Source: JAQBVV01 sp965249205
GTDB taxonomy: Bacteria; Acidobacteriota; Vicinamibacteria; Vicinamibacterales; UBA2999
Assembly: GCA_965249205.1 (NCBI GenBank)
Contig: CBDFLL010000001.1
Coordinates: 1 to 64,000, forward strand
Direction of reading: 5' to 3'
DNA: 64,000 bases
Shown here piece after piece: positions 51,489 through 60,882 of the stretch (within the stretch, counting starts at the first letter, position 1; each line of letters opens with the position of its first letter). The position numbers and the translations under genes were made by a program. The notes beneath the pieces were generated by a model, which saw nothing but the letters and a program-made list of their open reading frames with translations, was not told the DNA's origin and did not search any database.

Positions 51489-52889
51489 ATGTCGCCTAAC
51501 CAGACCGCGATGTCGTACCTGATTGCCAGCGTGCTCTTCATCCTGGCGCTCAAGGGGCTGTCTCACCCGCGCTCGGCGCGCCGTGGCAATGTCTTTGGCA
51601 TCATCGGGATGGCGATTGCCATCGTCACGACGTTTACCGTCACGCGCCGCATCGACGTGGCCATCGGCATGATGGCCGTTGGAGGTGCCATCGGACTCAT
51701 CGTCGCCAAGCGCGTACAAATGACCCAGATGCCGGAGCTCGTGGCGGCCATGCACTCGCTCGTGGGTATGGCTGCTGTGCTCATCGCCTGTGCTGTCGTG
51801 AGCGACCCGCTCTCGTTCGGCCTTGAGTCTCCCATTCCGATGGGCAACCGCATTGAGCTGTTTATCGGTACGTTCGTCGGGGCGATTACCTTTTCAGGAT
51901 CGATCATCGCATTCGGAAAGCTGGCCGGCCTTGGCAAGTACGGGCGTGTCTTCTCCAGCGCGCCGGTCACCTTTACAGGACAGCACCTGGTGAACCTGAT
52001 CCTCGCCCTGATCATGGCTGGGTGTGGCATCGTGTTCGTCTGCGCCCCCGCAACGGCGCAGTGGCCGCCATTTCTCGGCATGACCGGCGCGGCGTTTCTC
52101 CTGGGAATCCTTTTCATTATCCCGATCGGTGGTGCCGACATGCCGGTCGTGATCTCAATGCTGAACAGCTACTCCGGGTGGGCCGCGGCGGGCATCGGCT
52201 TCTCACTCAATAACTCGCTGCTCATCATTGCCGGGGCCCTGGTGGGATCGTCAGGCGCGATCCTGTCGTACATCATGTGTCGCGCCATGAACCGATCCTT
52301 CTTCAGCGTCGTGCTGGGCGGATTCGGTGGGGCCGAGGGCGATATCTCCGCCGATGCCGCGCAGAGGACAGTCAAGTCCGGATCGCCCGATGACGTCGCG
52401 TTTCTGCTCGGCAATGCGGAGAGCGTCATCATCGTTCCGGGTTACGGCCTGGCCGTCGGGCGCGCGCAGCATGCCGTAAAGGAACTCGTCGAGAAGCTGA
52501 CCGCCAGGGGTGTCACGGTGCGGTACGCCATTCATCCGGTCGCGGGGCGAATGCCCGGTCACATGAATGTGCTGCTCGCCGAGGCTGAGGTGCCGTACGA
52601 CCAGGTGGTCGAGATGGAGGACATCAACAGCGATTTCAGCTCGACCGATGTGGCTTTCGTCCTCGGCGCCAATGACGTGGTCAATCCGCTGGCGGAGCAG
52701 CCCGGCAGCGCGATTTTCGGGATGCCGATTCTCGATGCGCACAAGGCGCGCGCCGTGCTCGTGAACAAGCGTTCGATGGCCGCCGGGTACGCGGGCATCG
52801 ACAATCCGCTCTTTTACATGGACAGAACGATGATGGTGTTTGGCGACGCCAAGAAGGTCGTCGAGAGCATCGTCAAGGCTCTGGAGTAA
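51489..52889 (+). CDS. pntB: NAD(P) transhydrogenase subunit beta
   Basis: This 466-residue subunit is read from ATG 51489. The first about 270 residues contain about nine membrane helices (FGIIGMAIAIVTTFTVTRR, GKLAGLGKYGRVFSSAPVTF). The C-terminal NADP(H)-binding domain III has VIIVPGYGLAVGRAQHAVKE, HPVAGRMPGHMNVLLAEAEV and VAFVLGANDVVNPLAEQPGS. The enzyme couples hydride transfer from NADH to NADP+ with proton entry. Its stop directly abuts the stop of the convergent cystathionine synthase-like gene. Confidence 0.95.
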   Translation: MSPNQTAMSYLIASVLFILALKGLSHPRSARRGNVFGIIGMAIAIVTTFTVTRRIDVAIGMMAVGGAIGLIVAKRVQMTQMPELVAAMHSLVGMAAVLIACAVVSDPLSFGLESPIPMGNRIELFIGTFVGAITFSGSIIAFGKLAGLGKYGRVFSSAPVTFTGQHLVNLILALIMAGCGIVFVCAPATAQWPPFLGMTGAAFLLGILFIIPIGGADMPVVISMLNSYSGWAAAGIGFSLNNSLLIIAGALVGSSGAILSYIMCRAMNRSFFSVVLGGFGGAEGDISADAAQRTVKSGSPDDVAFLLGNAESVIIVPGYGLAVGRAQHAVKELVEKLTARGVTVRYAIHPVAGRMPGHMNVLLAEAEVPYDQVVEMEDINSDFSSTDVAFVLGANDVVNPLAEQPGSAIFGMPILDAHKARAVLVNKRSMAAGYAGIDNPLFYMDRTMMVFGDAKKVVESIVKALE

Positions 52890-54275
52890 TCACATCAATA
52901 CCCGAATGACGTCGGACCGGGTGATGATAAAGGTCTTCTCCGTCTTGAAATCGCGCACCAGCACAGCCGGATTCTCCGGCGTGATCATCGTAGAGAGAAG
53001 CTCCACGGGCGTGCTGATGTCGGCGAACGCAAACACCGGCTGCATGATCGCCTCGACCGGCTTTCGCCTGATGTCCTGATCCCGAACAAACTCGTTGTAG
53101 AGATGCGATTCGTTCAGCGACCCGATGACGCGGCCATCTCTGGTGACAGAGATCTGCGAAAAGTCATGGTCACTCATCAGGCGGATGGCCTCCTCGACTG
53201 GCTGTGCCGCTTCCACCGCGTACAATTCGCCGGATAGACCGAGCGCCACGAGGTCGCGAGCCGTCATACCGGTCACCTCGAGGAAGCCTCGCGCGCGCAT
53301 CCACTCGTCGTCATACATCTTCGCAAGATACCTGGACCCGTGATCGTGAAACACCACCACGACCACATCGTCACGCGTCAGGCGGTCTTTCAATTGCAGT
53401 AGACCCGCCATCGCTGAGCCAGCTGAGTTTCCGGCGAAAATTCCCTCTTCGCGCGTGATGCGACGGGTCATGATCGCCGCGTCCTTGTCGGTGACCTTCT
53501 CGAAGTGGTCGACAATGTCGAAATCGACGTTGTCTGGCAGGAAATCCTCGCCGATGCCTTCGGTGATGTAGGGGTAGATTTCGTTCTTATCGAACACGCC
53601 AGTCTCCTTGTACTTCTTGAAGACCGATCCATAGCTGTCGATGCCCCAGATCTTCACCTGGGGGTTGCGTTCCTTGAGATAGCGACCCACCCCGGTGATC
53701 GTGCCACCGGTACCAACACCGCACACCAGGTGCGTCACGCGGCCATCGGTCTGTTCCCAGATTTCAGGGCCGGTTTTCTCGTAGTGCGCCTGCCCGTTCG
53801 ACAAATTGTTGTACTGATCGGCTTTCCAGGAATTCGGGATCTCCCGCTCCAGCCTGGAGGATACGGAATAGTAGGATCTGGGGTCCTCCGGGTCGACGTC
53901 AGTCGGACACACGATGACCTCCGCTCCAAACGCTTTGAGCGCGTCTGCCTTCTCTTTCGATTGCTTGTCCGTCGTCGTGAAGATACACCTGTACCCCTTG
54001 ACGACTGCCGCGATGGCCAAGCCCATGCCTGTATTGCCGGAGGTGCCCTCGATAATCGTCCAGCCTGGCTTCAGCAGGCCCGCTCGCTCGGCATCCTCGA
54101 TCATCTTGACCGCCATGCGGTCCTTGATCGAATTGCCCGGATTGAACGTTTCCACCTTGGCGAGCACGGTGGCGTCAAGCACACCGCGGGGAATCGCGTT
54201 GATCCGCACCAGCGGCGTGTGGCCGATGGTCTCAAGGATGTTGTCGCAGATCTTCAGGTTTGGCGCGTTCGACAC
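52890..54275 (-). CDS. Cystathionine beta-synthase-like enzyme with CBS domains
   Basis: This 461-residue protein is read from GTG 54275. The PLP fold-type II domain has ETFNPGNSIKDRMAVKM (Lys51), IIEGTSGNTGMGLAIAA and GVGTGGTITGVGRYLKER. The C-terminal part (about 340-461) has a pair of CBS motifs (VEEAIRLMSDHDFSQISVTR and KPVEAIMQPVFAFADISTPV). This is the architecture of cystathionine beta-synthase, which joins serine and homocysteine. A cysteine synthase role cannot be excluded. Confidence 0.9.
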   Translation of the reverse strand: MSNAPNLKICDNILETIGHTPLVRINAIPRGVLDATVLAKVETFNPGNSIKDRMAVKMIEDAERAGLLKPGWTIIEGTSGNTGMGLAIAAVVKGYRCIFTTTDKQSKEKADALKAFGAEVIVCPTDVDPEDPRSYYSVSSRLEREIPNSWKADQYNNLSNGQAHYEKTGPEIWEQTDGRVTHLVCGVGTGGTITGVGRYLKERNPQVKIWGIDSYGSVFKKYKETGVFDKNEIYPYITEGIGEDFLPDNVDFDIVDHFEKVTDKDAAIMTRRITREEGIFAGNSAGSAMAGLLQLKDRLTRDDVVVVVFHDHGSRYLAKMYDDEWMRARGFLEVTGMTARDLVALGLSGELYAVEAAQPVEEAIRLMSDHDFSQISVTRDGRVIGSLNESHLYNEFVRDQDIRRKPVEAIMQPVFAFADISTPVELLSTMITPENPAVLVRDFKTEKTFIITRSDVIRVLM

Positions 54276-54294
54276 CGTGCGATCTTATCCTGCA

Positions 54295-55599
54295 TTAGGG
54301 ACGACGCCGGCGGCCTGGCCCAGGGGATTTACGCTTCGGTACACTGGCGTGCCCACGACTCGATGAGCCCCGCCGGGCGGCCTTGACCTTGGCTCGTGCC
54401 CGCTCCTGGCTCTTGCGCTCACGAATCGCGGCGATACGTTCGGCAAGCGGAACCTCAAGTTTGGCCTTCGGCCGCGCGCGGTAGTCGAAGTCTGGAAGCG
54501 TCACTCGTGGCAACCGCTTGCTGATGGCGCGCTCAATCGCTTTCAGATTACTTTCCTCTTCCGGGGCAACGAACGTAAACGCATCGCCGGTGAGATCCGC
54601 GCGCCCGGTGCGGCCGACACGATGAATGTAGTCATCGGGCACAAGCGGCACATCGAAATTCACGACGTGGCTGAGTGCTTCGACATCGATACCGCGAGCC
54701 GCGATATCGGTAGCCACCAACACGCGATACTTGCCGCTCTTGAACCCCGACAGCGCTTCCGTCCGCTGGGCCTGTGATCGGTTTCCATGGATCCTCGCGG
54801 CAATGACCCGGCTCCGCAAGAGCAGGTCGGCCAGCCTATTCGCCCGATGCTTTGTCCGCGTGAACACCAGCGCCTCCCGCAGAATGTCGCGCTCCAAGAG
54901 CTGGACAAGGAGCTGCCCCTTGAGATCCTGCGCCACAGGGTAAACCCCCTGCGTGATACCGACGGCTGGCGCTGAACGGCGTTGCTGGTTGATGAGCGCT
55001 GGATCCTTCAGCATCTCCGAGGCCAGTTTCCCGATGAGCGGCGGCATCGTGGCACTGAAAAACATCGTTTGGCGGAGCGGCGGAATGTGACGAAGCACAC
55101 GCCGGATATCCGGCAGGAACCCCATGTCCAGCATGCGATCCGCCTCGTCGAGCACCAGATACTCGACGCCGTCCAGCTTGGCGTACGCCGATCGAAAGTG
55201 ATCGAGTAGCCGTCCGGGCGTGGTCACGATGACGTCCACGCCACTGCGAAACGCGTGTTCCTGAGGGCCCATGCCGACACCGCCATATACGGCCGCGCCT
55301 GTCACCGGTGTATGCACCGCCAGGGCGTTGAGGTCCTCAAGAATCTGGGCCGCCAGCTCGCGCGTGGGGGTTATTACGAGCGCACGTGTCGTGCGCCTGG
55401 GTTGATCGATCAATCTGTGGATCACTGGTAGCAGAAACGCCGCCGTCTTTCCGCTTCCGGTCTGTGCACACGCCAGCACGTCGCGGCCCGCAAGACCGGG
55501 AGGAATGGCATCGGCCTGGATAGGTGTGGGCCGGACGAACCCGAGCTCCTTAACAGCTTTGAGGAGCGCTGGGTGCAAGTGAAAAGACGAGAATGGCAT
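54295..55599 (-). CDS. rhlE: RhlE-like DEAD-box RNA helicase
   Basis: This 434-residue DEAD-box helicase has the Q motif FVRPTPIQADAIP, motif I AQTGSGKTAAF, PTRELAAQ, TPGRLLD, DEADRMLDMGF (motif II), FFSATMP (motif III) and HRVGRTGRADLTGDAFT (motif VI). The C-terminal tail is Lys/Arg-rich, as in RhlE proteins that remodel ribosomal RNA. It ends 19 bases before the start of the cystathionine synthase-like gene. Confidence 0.92.
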   Translation of the reverse strand: MPFSSFHLHPALLKAVKELGFVRPTPIQADAIPPGLAGRDVLACAQTGSGKTAAFLLPVIHRLIDQPRRTTRALVITPTRELAAQILEDLNALAVHTPVTGAAVYGGVGMGPQEHAFRSGVDVIVTTPGRLLDHFRSAYAKLDGVEYLVLDEADRMLDMGFLPDIRRVLRHIPPLRQTMFFSATMPPLIGKLASEMLKDPALINQQRRSAPAVGITQGVYPVAQDLKGQLLVQLLERDILREALVFTRTKHRANRLADLLLRSRVIAARIHGNRSQAQRTEALSGFKSGKYRVLVATDIAARGIDVEALSHVVNFDVPLVPDDYIHRVGRTGRADLTGDAFTFVAPEEESNLKAIERAISKRLPRVTLPDFDYRARPKAKLEVPLAERIAAIRERKSQERARAKVKAARRGSSSRGHASVPKRKSPGPGRRRRP

Positions 55600-55635
55600 G
55601 CACCATCATAGTGTGCGCCGCTCTCCGCTGCCGGA

Positions 55636-56403
55636 TCAGTGCGTCATCGCATAGACGATGTAGTTCACTCCGAGCCGGTAGGCATCGTTGGTCGGATCGT
55701 CGCCGTACAACCCTTCAGCTGACCACTCCCAGTAGTCGCCCAGGTCGTTGTTCCAGTTGGCCAACGCCAACATGCGTCCCGACGGATCGTTGTTCTCGAA
55801 GATGGCGAAGTAGTCCGGAGGCACGTTGACCGTCGGATGCGGCACATTGAGATACTTGATGCCGAAGAAGGTCTGGAAGATCGGATGACTGACATCAAGA
55901 TGAATGAAGTGATGGCCTGGCAGCGCCTGGTTCATCTGCGCCACCAGGTTGCGCCAGTGCCAGTCCCCTTCAAAATCGTCGAAAATGATAAACCCGCCCT
56001 TGAGCAGGTACGCCCGCAGATTCTCCGCTTCGCTCTCGTTCGTCACCCAGTATCCAGGCTCCGACATGTAGAGAATCGGGTTCTCGAAAATTCGCGCATC
56101 GTCGAGATCCAGGATATTGCTGCCGTCCAGCCGGACCCTTGCGTTCGTGATGTAGTCGAGAATGGCTGCAAGGTTGCGGTCCGCAGTCGGATAGTCATGC
56201 GCCCAGCCGTTGCTCCCTCCGAAGAACCCGCGCGCGAGCCCCTCACGACCGGCGCCGTACCGGATCCGTGTAAACACGAAGTGACTGTCGTAGTCGACCG
56301 TTGTCGCGGTCTGCCGGAATGAGCGCCCCTGCCCGGCGGCCAGGAGCGGCACCAGAAGGACGAGAAGCAGCAAACCAGCAACGGGGGGCCTTAGGCGCAT
56401 CAT
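55636..56403 (-). CDS. DUF4159 domain protein (second of pair)
   Basis: This 255-residue exported protein has a signal peptide at residues 1-24 (LLLLVLLVPLLAAGQG). The DUF4159 body has FTRIRYGAGREGLARGFFGG, the NGWAHDYPTADRN block and LLKGGFIIFDDFEGDWHW, followed by HPIFQTFFGIKYLN. The glutamine-amidotransferase-like fold is known for the family; no enzymatic activity is known to me. It is a paralogue of the next gene upstream and belongs to the MoxR/BatA operon. Its start is 4 bases after the neighbour stop. Confidence 0.84.
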   Translation of the reverse strand: MMRLRPPVAGLLLLVLLVPLLAAGQGRSFRQTATTVDYDSHFVFTRIRYGAGREGLARGFFGGSNGWAHDYPTADRNLAAILDYITNARVRLDGSNILDLDDARIFENPILYMSEPGYWVTNESEAENLRAYLLKGGFIIFDDFEGDWHWRNLVAQMNQALPGHHFIHLDVSHPIFQTFFGIKYLNVPHPTVNVPPDYFAIFENNDPSGRMLALANWNNDLGDYWEWSAEGLYGDDPTNDAYRLGVNYIVYAMTH

Positions 56404-56407
56404 GCTC

Positions 56408-57229
56408 TCAGTGAGTCAGCGCGTAGAGGATGACATTGATGCCAACCGCGTATCCGTCTGGGGAGAACTTGTAAAAAAATCTCGGGTCTTCCCCTTCGCG
56501 CTCCCACGCGTCTGAGATATCCGTGTTGTGGGTCATCACCACCATCAGGTTTCCGTGACGATCGGCGATGCCTTGAATGGTCGGTGTCTCGCTGTCAGAG
56601 CCACGTTCGGAGGTGCCACCGCGGCTTGTACGCCAGAACTGAATCGACGGTATCTGCGGCAGCTTGGTCACCTCGAACATCGTCTTGAAAATCGGGTGGT
56701 CCGACGACAGGTCCTGAACCGGGTACTCCGCGGGGGGCAAGATTCGAGCGAGCTGATCGAGCCAGCTGTACCCGGCGTGGCTGCCCCAGTAGTCATCGAC
56801 CCAGAGGAAACCACCCTTGAGCAGAAACGCACGCAGGCCGAGTACTTCCTCGTCAGACAATACGGCGGTGCCCACATCTTCCATATGGAGGTATGGGCAC
56901 TGATACAGGGCGTCCTCTGTCAGCCGCACCACCAAGTGATCAGGCTGGCCACGGGAGTCCATGCTGACGCGGGTCTTCGTGAGTTCCGACAGGCGCGTCG
57001 AGAAGTTCCGCTCAGCGTCAGGGTAATCGGTGGACCACCCCTGCCCACCCGGTTCCCTTCGACCGCTCGTGTACACGCCGCGGCAGAAATTGAAACCTCG
57101 ACCAAAGCTGTCGGCCTGGGCGAACTTGGGCGGATACCGGCCGTTCCGGCCGCCGCGGCGACCGTACTGAGCGGCCGTAACGCTGACGAAGCACACGGCC
57201 AGCACCAGCGCAACGGCAACCGATTTCAT
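56408..57229 (-). CDS. DUF4159 domain protein (first of pair)
   Basis: This 273-residue exported protein has a signal peptide at about residues 1-20 (VALVLAVCFVSVTAAQ). It has GWSTDYPDAERNFSTRL, LLKGGFLWVDDYWGSHAGYS and HPIFKTMFEVTKLPQ, the same fold marks as the following paralogue. A Gly/Arg-rich YGRRGGRNGRYPP stretch follows the signal. Its ATG overlaps the DUF4175 stop by 4 bases. The function is unknown; it is presumably periplasmic. Confidence 0.84.
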   Translation of the reverse strand: MKSVAVALVLAVCFVSVTAAQYGRRGGRNGRYPPKFAQADSFGRGFNFCRGVYTSGRREPGGQGWSTDYPDAERNFSTRLSELTKTRVSMDSRGQPDHLVVRLTEDALYQCPYLHMEDVGTAVLSDEEVLGLRAFLLKGGFLWVDDYWGSHAGYSWLDQLARILPPAEYPVQDLSSDHPIFKTMFEVTKLPQIPSIQFWRTSRGGTSERGSDSETPTIQGIADRHGNLMVVMTHNTDISDAWEREGEDPRFFYKFSPDGYAVGINVILYALTH

Positions 57230-60200
57230 TTCGGAGTCCTGGCGAGCGATCTGTAATATTCCTGCACGAGCTGGCGAAATTCTTCGGGAACTTCATCGGA
57301 ACCAGAGAGCACAATCGTGTTGGCATCGGCCTCTGACTGTCGCCTGAGACCAAACTCGAACCGCTTCAGTCCTTCGGCGACGATCGACTGCAGGCGCTGA
57401 AGCTCCGACACATCCTGGTAGACGCGAGGATCGTCCAACTGCCGCAGCGCGCTGAGGATCTCGTCAAGCTCGCGCGGGTCAAGGTTGTCCGCAGTCAGAT
57501 CACCTCGCAACTCTCTCGCCTCGCCGGCCCACTGGCGCACCTCTCCGCGCAACTGTCGGATGTCCTCATCGGTCAGCCGCCAGTCACGACCCCATCCAAA
57601 TCCGCCGCCTCCGTAGCCCCCGCCCAGGCGATTACCACCGAAGCCATCGTTGGCACCGCCAGTGGCGTCACCTCCGCCGCCAGCCTGCTGGCCGTCAGCG
57701 CCGGAGCCCTGGCCCCCCTGCGAGCCCTCCGCCTGTTGCCCTTGTCCAGGCTCGCCGCCCTGACCTTGCTGGCCCTGCTCGCTCTGGCGCTGCGCCCGTT
57801 CACGGGTGCGCTCCTGAAGGGATTCGGCCGCCCGCGCCAAGCGCCGGGCCCGTTCCAGCGCGTTCTCCATCCGATTAGCATTCTCGTCGCCCTGACCGAT
57901 CGCGCCGGCCGCTTCCCGCAGCCGCTCTCGCATTTCCTCAATTCCGCCAGCGATATCGTTCTCCGCGGCGTTCACGGACTGCGGTGGCGACCCGCGGTTG
58001 ACCAGATTCTGGGAATATCGGAGCTTGTCGCCGAGGCGATTGTCCCGAATCGAACCAGCAGCCTCAGCCATCTTTCGTGACGCCGCGGTTTCGGTGCCAC
58101 TCGCGTCTCGGGCCGCCCGATCAAGTTGCTGTTCCAACGCGTTCAATCGCTCCTCAAGGTCGGTCTTTTCGTCGTTCACCTGCCGGGCCTGCTCACGGCG
58201 TTCCCCAGAGTTGGGCACTTCGGCCAACGCGCGCGCGTCACTGCCCACTTCCTCCTGGCGCCGGGCGATCTCATCAGCCTGCCGGATCGCGTCGGCGACG
58301 TCTCGCTCGGCCCTGCCGGCCTGGTTTTGCTGCAACCGGCGTTGGGTCTCCTGCAGCCGCTCCAGCGCGGCGGCCGCCTGTGCGGCGGCATTGCCGTCTC
58401 CGCCCGCCGCGGCGCGGCGCATCGCATCAGCCGCCTGCTGCATCTGCCGTGCGGCCTCCTGCAGGTCGGGACGATTCTCCTCACGAGCCAACCGCTCCAA
58501 CCGACGAGCGGCTTCCTCCGCCTGTTCGGCCAGGGCTCGTTGCTGCGCAGCGCTGCCGGCTGTGCCACCGGTCTGTCCCATGTTCCGTAGCTGCTGCCGA
58601 GCGGCCTCCTGCTCCTGTCGGCGTGCGAGTTCCTTCAGCTTTTCGAGCAGCTCGTCGACCTCCCTGTCGGCGTCCTGCTGCTGCGCCTGATTGGCGGTCT
58701 CGTACCGGTTGGCCATCTCCTCGAGTTCCTGATCAAAGATTTCTGCGAGCTCCTGCTGCTGCGCGCTGCCGCCGCCGCCGCCGCCGCCACCACCCTGCTG
58801 CGCGCTGATCTGCATCTCGTACTCCTCTTCCGCCTTCTGCAGAATCTGCAACGCGCGATGTTCAGGAGGAAGCGCAGTATCGGGACTCGCCGCCGCAAGC
58901 CTGCCTTCGGCCTCGGTCATCGCCTCAACCGCCTGCGGAAGCAGCGCCGCGATCGTTTCAAACGCGGGATCTCGCTCGATGAGCTGGCTATTCATGCGAG
59001 TCAGCAATCCCTCAACCTGCTCGCGAAGCCTCGACTGGGAGAGACCGACAACCGTCGTACTCTCGCGAAGCCGCTCCGCAGTAAAGCTCCGACGGTCACG
59101 CTGGACGTTGAACGTGGCGGAGATAATCTGCCGTTGCTGCTCCGACAGCGCTTCGACCTGGCCGCCGCCACCGCCACCACCGCCACCACCACCGCCCTGG
59201 GATTGCGCCTGACGGAAATCGCGCTGGAAGGGACGAATACGCAGGAAATACAAATCGCTCGAGACAGGTTCGCTCTGCCCGCCTGAGTCATCGTGCGCGC
59301 GTGCGTAGTAGGACACAGAGTCACCTGGCTCGACACCAAGCTCCTCAAGATAGAACGTGTGGCCCGCGGTGACCTCAGGTAGACGGGTGCGGCCGCCGAA
59401 CAGCATCACACTCTGCTCTGGCCCACCGTTGACGGAATACACCAGCTCGAGATCGCGGACCCCAAAATCGTCCTCGGCCTGCGCCTCAACGTAGACCTCC
59501 TCAATCGAGGAGGCCGACGTATCACGACCCGGTCTGACAAACGACACGATCGGCGGCTGGTCAGTCAACACGTCGATGGTGTACTGAGGTGACGCAGCGG
59601 TCCGCTCACCAGTCGGCGCATCGAGTTCGATACGGTAGAAACCATCGCGATCGGCCGTGAAGGCCGCGATCAGCGAACCATCGGGTTGGGCCGTGAGCTC
59701 GGCTGGGTCCTCTTCGTTCAGTGCGACGCGTCCTCCGGGTGTCGCCATCGTCGAGAACACGCGAAGCCGCACTTCCGTTCCCGTCAACACCGCGATGTCT
59801 CCACCGTCCTCGATTGTCTGCGGTTCGAGGCCGGTATAGGCGGGGAAGTGATACTCCAGCTCAACGCGCTCGACATACGGAGCTTCGATCACCGTCAGGG
59901 TAAACACAGAGGACCGCACACCATCCGCCTCGACGAAATACTCCAGAGGTGCGTCGACGTCGAACACCATACCCTCGTAGTCGCCGTCCTCGCCACGAAC
60001 GAGCGGCATCTCCTCGTAGGCTGCGGTGGGCGCACGCCGGAGCATCACGGAGGCGTCCTCTGACGCAAAGCCGGCCAGGGTCGCACTGATGGTCTGATCC
60101 GCGCCCCGCGGCACGACGGCATCGCCTGGTGAAACCATGATCCGGTACGGAGCTGCGGCCTCAACGCTCCGCTGCACGAGCAAAATCGCAGACAGCGCGC

Positions 60201-60750
60201 TTCGCATGAACGCCGGGCCAAATAGCACGATCAGCATGGCGGCTGCCGCGACGCCACCCAGCACCCCACCCCAGCGCCTGAGCGGAGCTTCTTCCGTGCG
60301 CCGCGCTGCGCGCGTCAACGCGCATGCCTCGAGCGCTTCCTCCACGAGGCGCTGCACCAACGCCGCAGACGCCGACGAACCACCCGCCTGACTAGCTTCA
60401 ACCGCGCTCACCAACCTCGCCTGCAACGAGGGCTCATGCTCCTCGAGATACAGAGCCACTTGCTCATCAGTGACGCGCCGCCTGAGCGGCCGCACGAGGA
60501 ACATCACAATCGAGGCCACCACCGCGGATGCCAGGAGGATCCGCGCGGTGATAATCGCCGCCGGAGAAAACCTCGCCCACTCCATTCCGTATGCGGCCAC
60601 GACAAACAGCGCAACGGCAACGCCAACGATCCGCGCGACACCGCGCAGGGCCAGCTTCAAACGCCAGCGCTTGCGTACGTCCGTAACTATGCGAGTGATG
60701 TCAGAGGAAGTGGAGGAACCTTGTCGTAGGTAGTCGAAGTTCTCGAGCAT
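57226..60750 (-). CDS. DUF4175-family large coiled-coil membrane protein
   Basis: This is a 1174-residue protein. Three N-terminal membrane helices (about 38-56, 65-87 and 150-170) anchor a large extracytoplasmic part with beta-rich modules (about 190-500). Then come long Gln/Glu/Arg-rich coiled coils (about 550-1050) and a Gly/Gln-rich tail. Two poly-Gly tracts interrupt the coiled coils, encoded by GCC/ACC-type triplet runs near 58771-58793 and 59161-59198. It is a standard member of the MoxR-DUF58-BatA-DUF4175 operon in Acidobacteriota and related groups. Its precise role is unknown. Confidence 0.82.
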   Translation of the reverse strand: MLENFDYLRQGSSTSSDITRIVTDVRKRWRLKLALRGVARIVGVAVALFVVAAYGMEWARFSPAAIITARILLASAVVASIVMFLVRPLRRRVTDEQVALYLEEHEPSLQARLVSAVEASQAGGSSASAALVQRLVEEALEACALTRAARRTEEAPLRRWGGVLGGVAAAAMLIVLFGPAFMRSALSAILLVQRSVEAAAPYRIMVSPGDAVVPRGADQTISATLAGFASEDASVMLRRAPTAAYEEMPLVRGEDGDYEGMVFDVDAPLEYFVEADGVRSSVFTLTVIEAPYVERVELEYHFPAYTGLEPQTIEDGGDIAVLTGTEVRLRVFSTMATPGGRVALNEEDPAELTAQPDGSLIAAFTADRDGFYRIELDAPTGERTAASPQYTIDVLTDQPPIVSFVRPGRDTSASSIEEVYVEAQAEDDFGVRDLELVYSVNGGPEQSVMLFGGRTRLPEVTAGHTFYLEELGVEPGDSVSYYARAHDDSGGQSEPVSSDLYFLRIRPFQRDFRQAQSQGGGGGGGGGGGGQVEALSEQQRQIISATFNVQRDRRSFTAERLRESTTVVGLSQSRLREQVEGLLTRMNSQLIERDPAFETIAALLPQAVEAMTEAEGRLAAASPDTALPPEHRALQILQKAEEEYEMQISAQQGGGGGGGGGSAQQQELAEIFDQELEEMANRYETANQAQQQDADREVDELLEKLKELARRQEQEAARQQLRNMGQTGGTAGSAAQQRALAEQAEEAARRLERLAREENRPDLQEAARQMQQAADAMRRAAAGGDGNAAAQAAAALERLQETQRRLQQNQAGRAERDVADAIRQADEIARRQEEVGSDARALAEVPNSGERREQARQVNDEKTDLEERLNALEQQLDRAARDASGTETAASRKMAEAAGSIRDNRLGDKLRYSQNLVNRGSPPQSVNAAENDIAGGIEEMRERLREAAGAIGQGDENANRMENALERARRLARAAESLQERTRERAQRQSEQGQQGQGGEPGQGQQAEGSQGGQGSGADGQQAGGGGDATGGANDGFGGNRLGGGYGGGGFGWGRDWRLTDEDIRQLRGEVRQWAGEARELRGDLTADNLDPRELDEILSALRQLDDPRVYQDVSELQRLQSIVAEGLKRFEFGLRRQSEADANTIVLSGSDEVPEEFRQLVQEYYRSLARTPK

Positions 60751-60882
60751 GCAGCCCTCTCGCGAATGGCGCCGTGGGCGTGGCGACTCGCTCGCTCGAC
60801 CCTCGGAGCCCCACCTCGGTGGCGCGCCCCGCGCGAAGGAGACCCGCCAGCCCTCAGAATACGCCCATCTCGGTGCAGGCGC

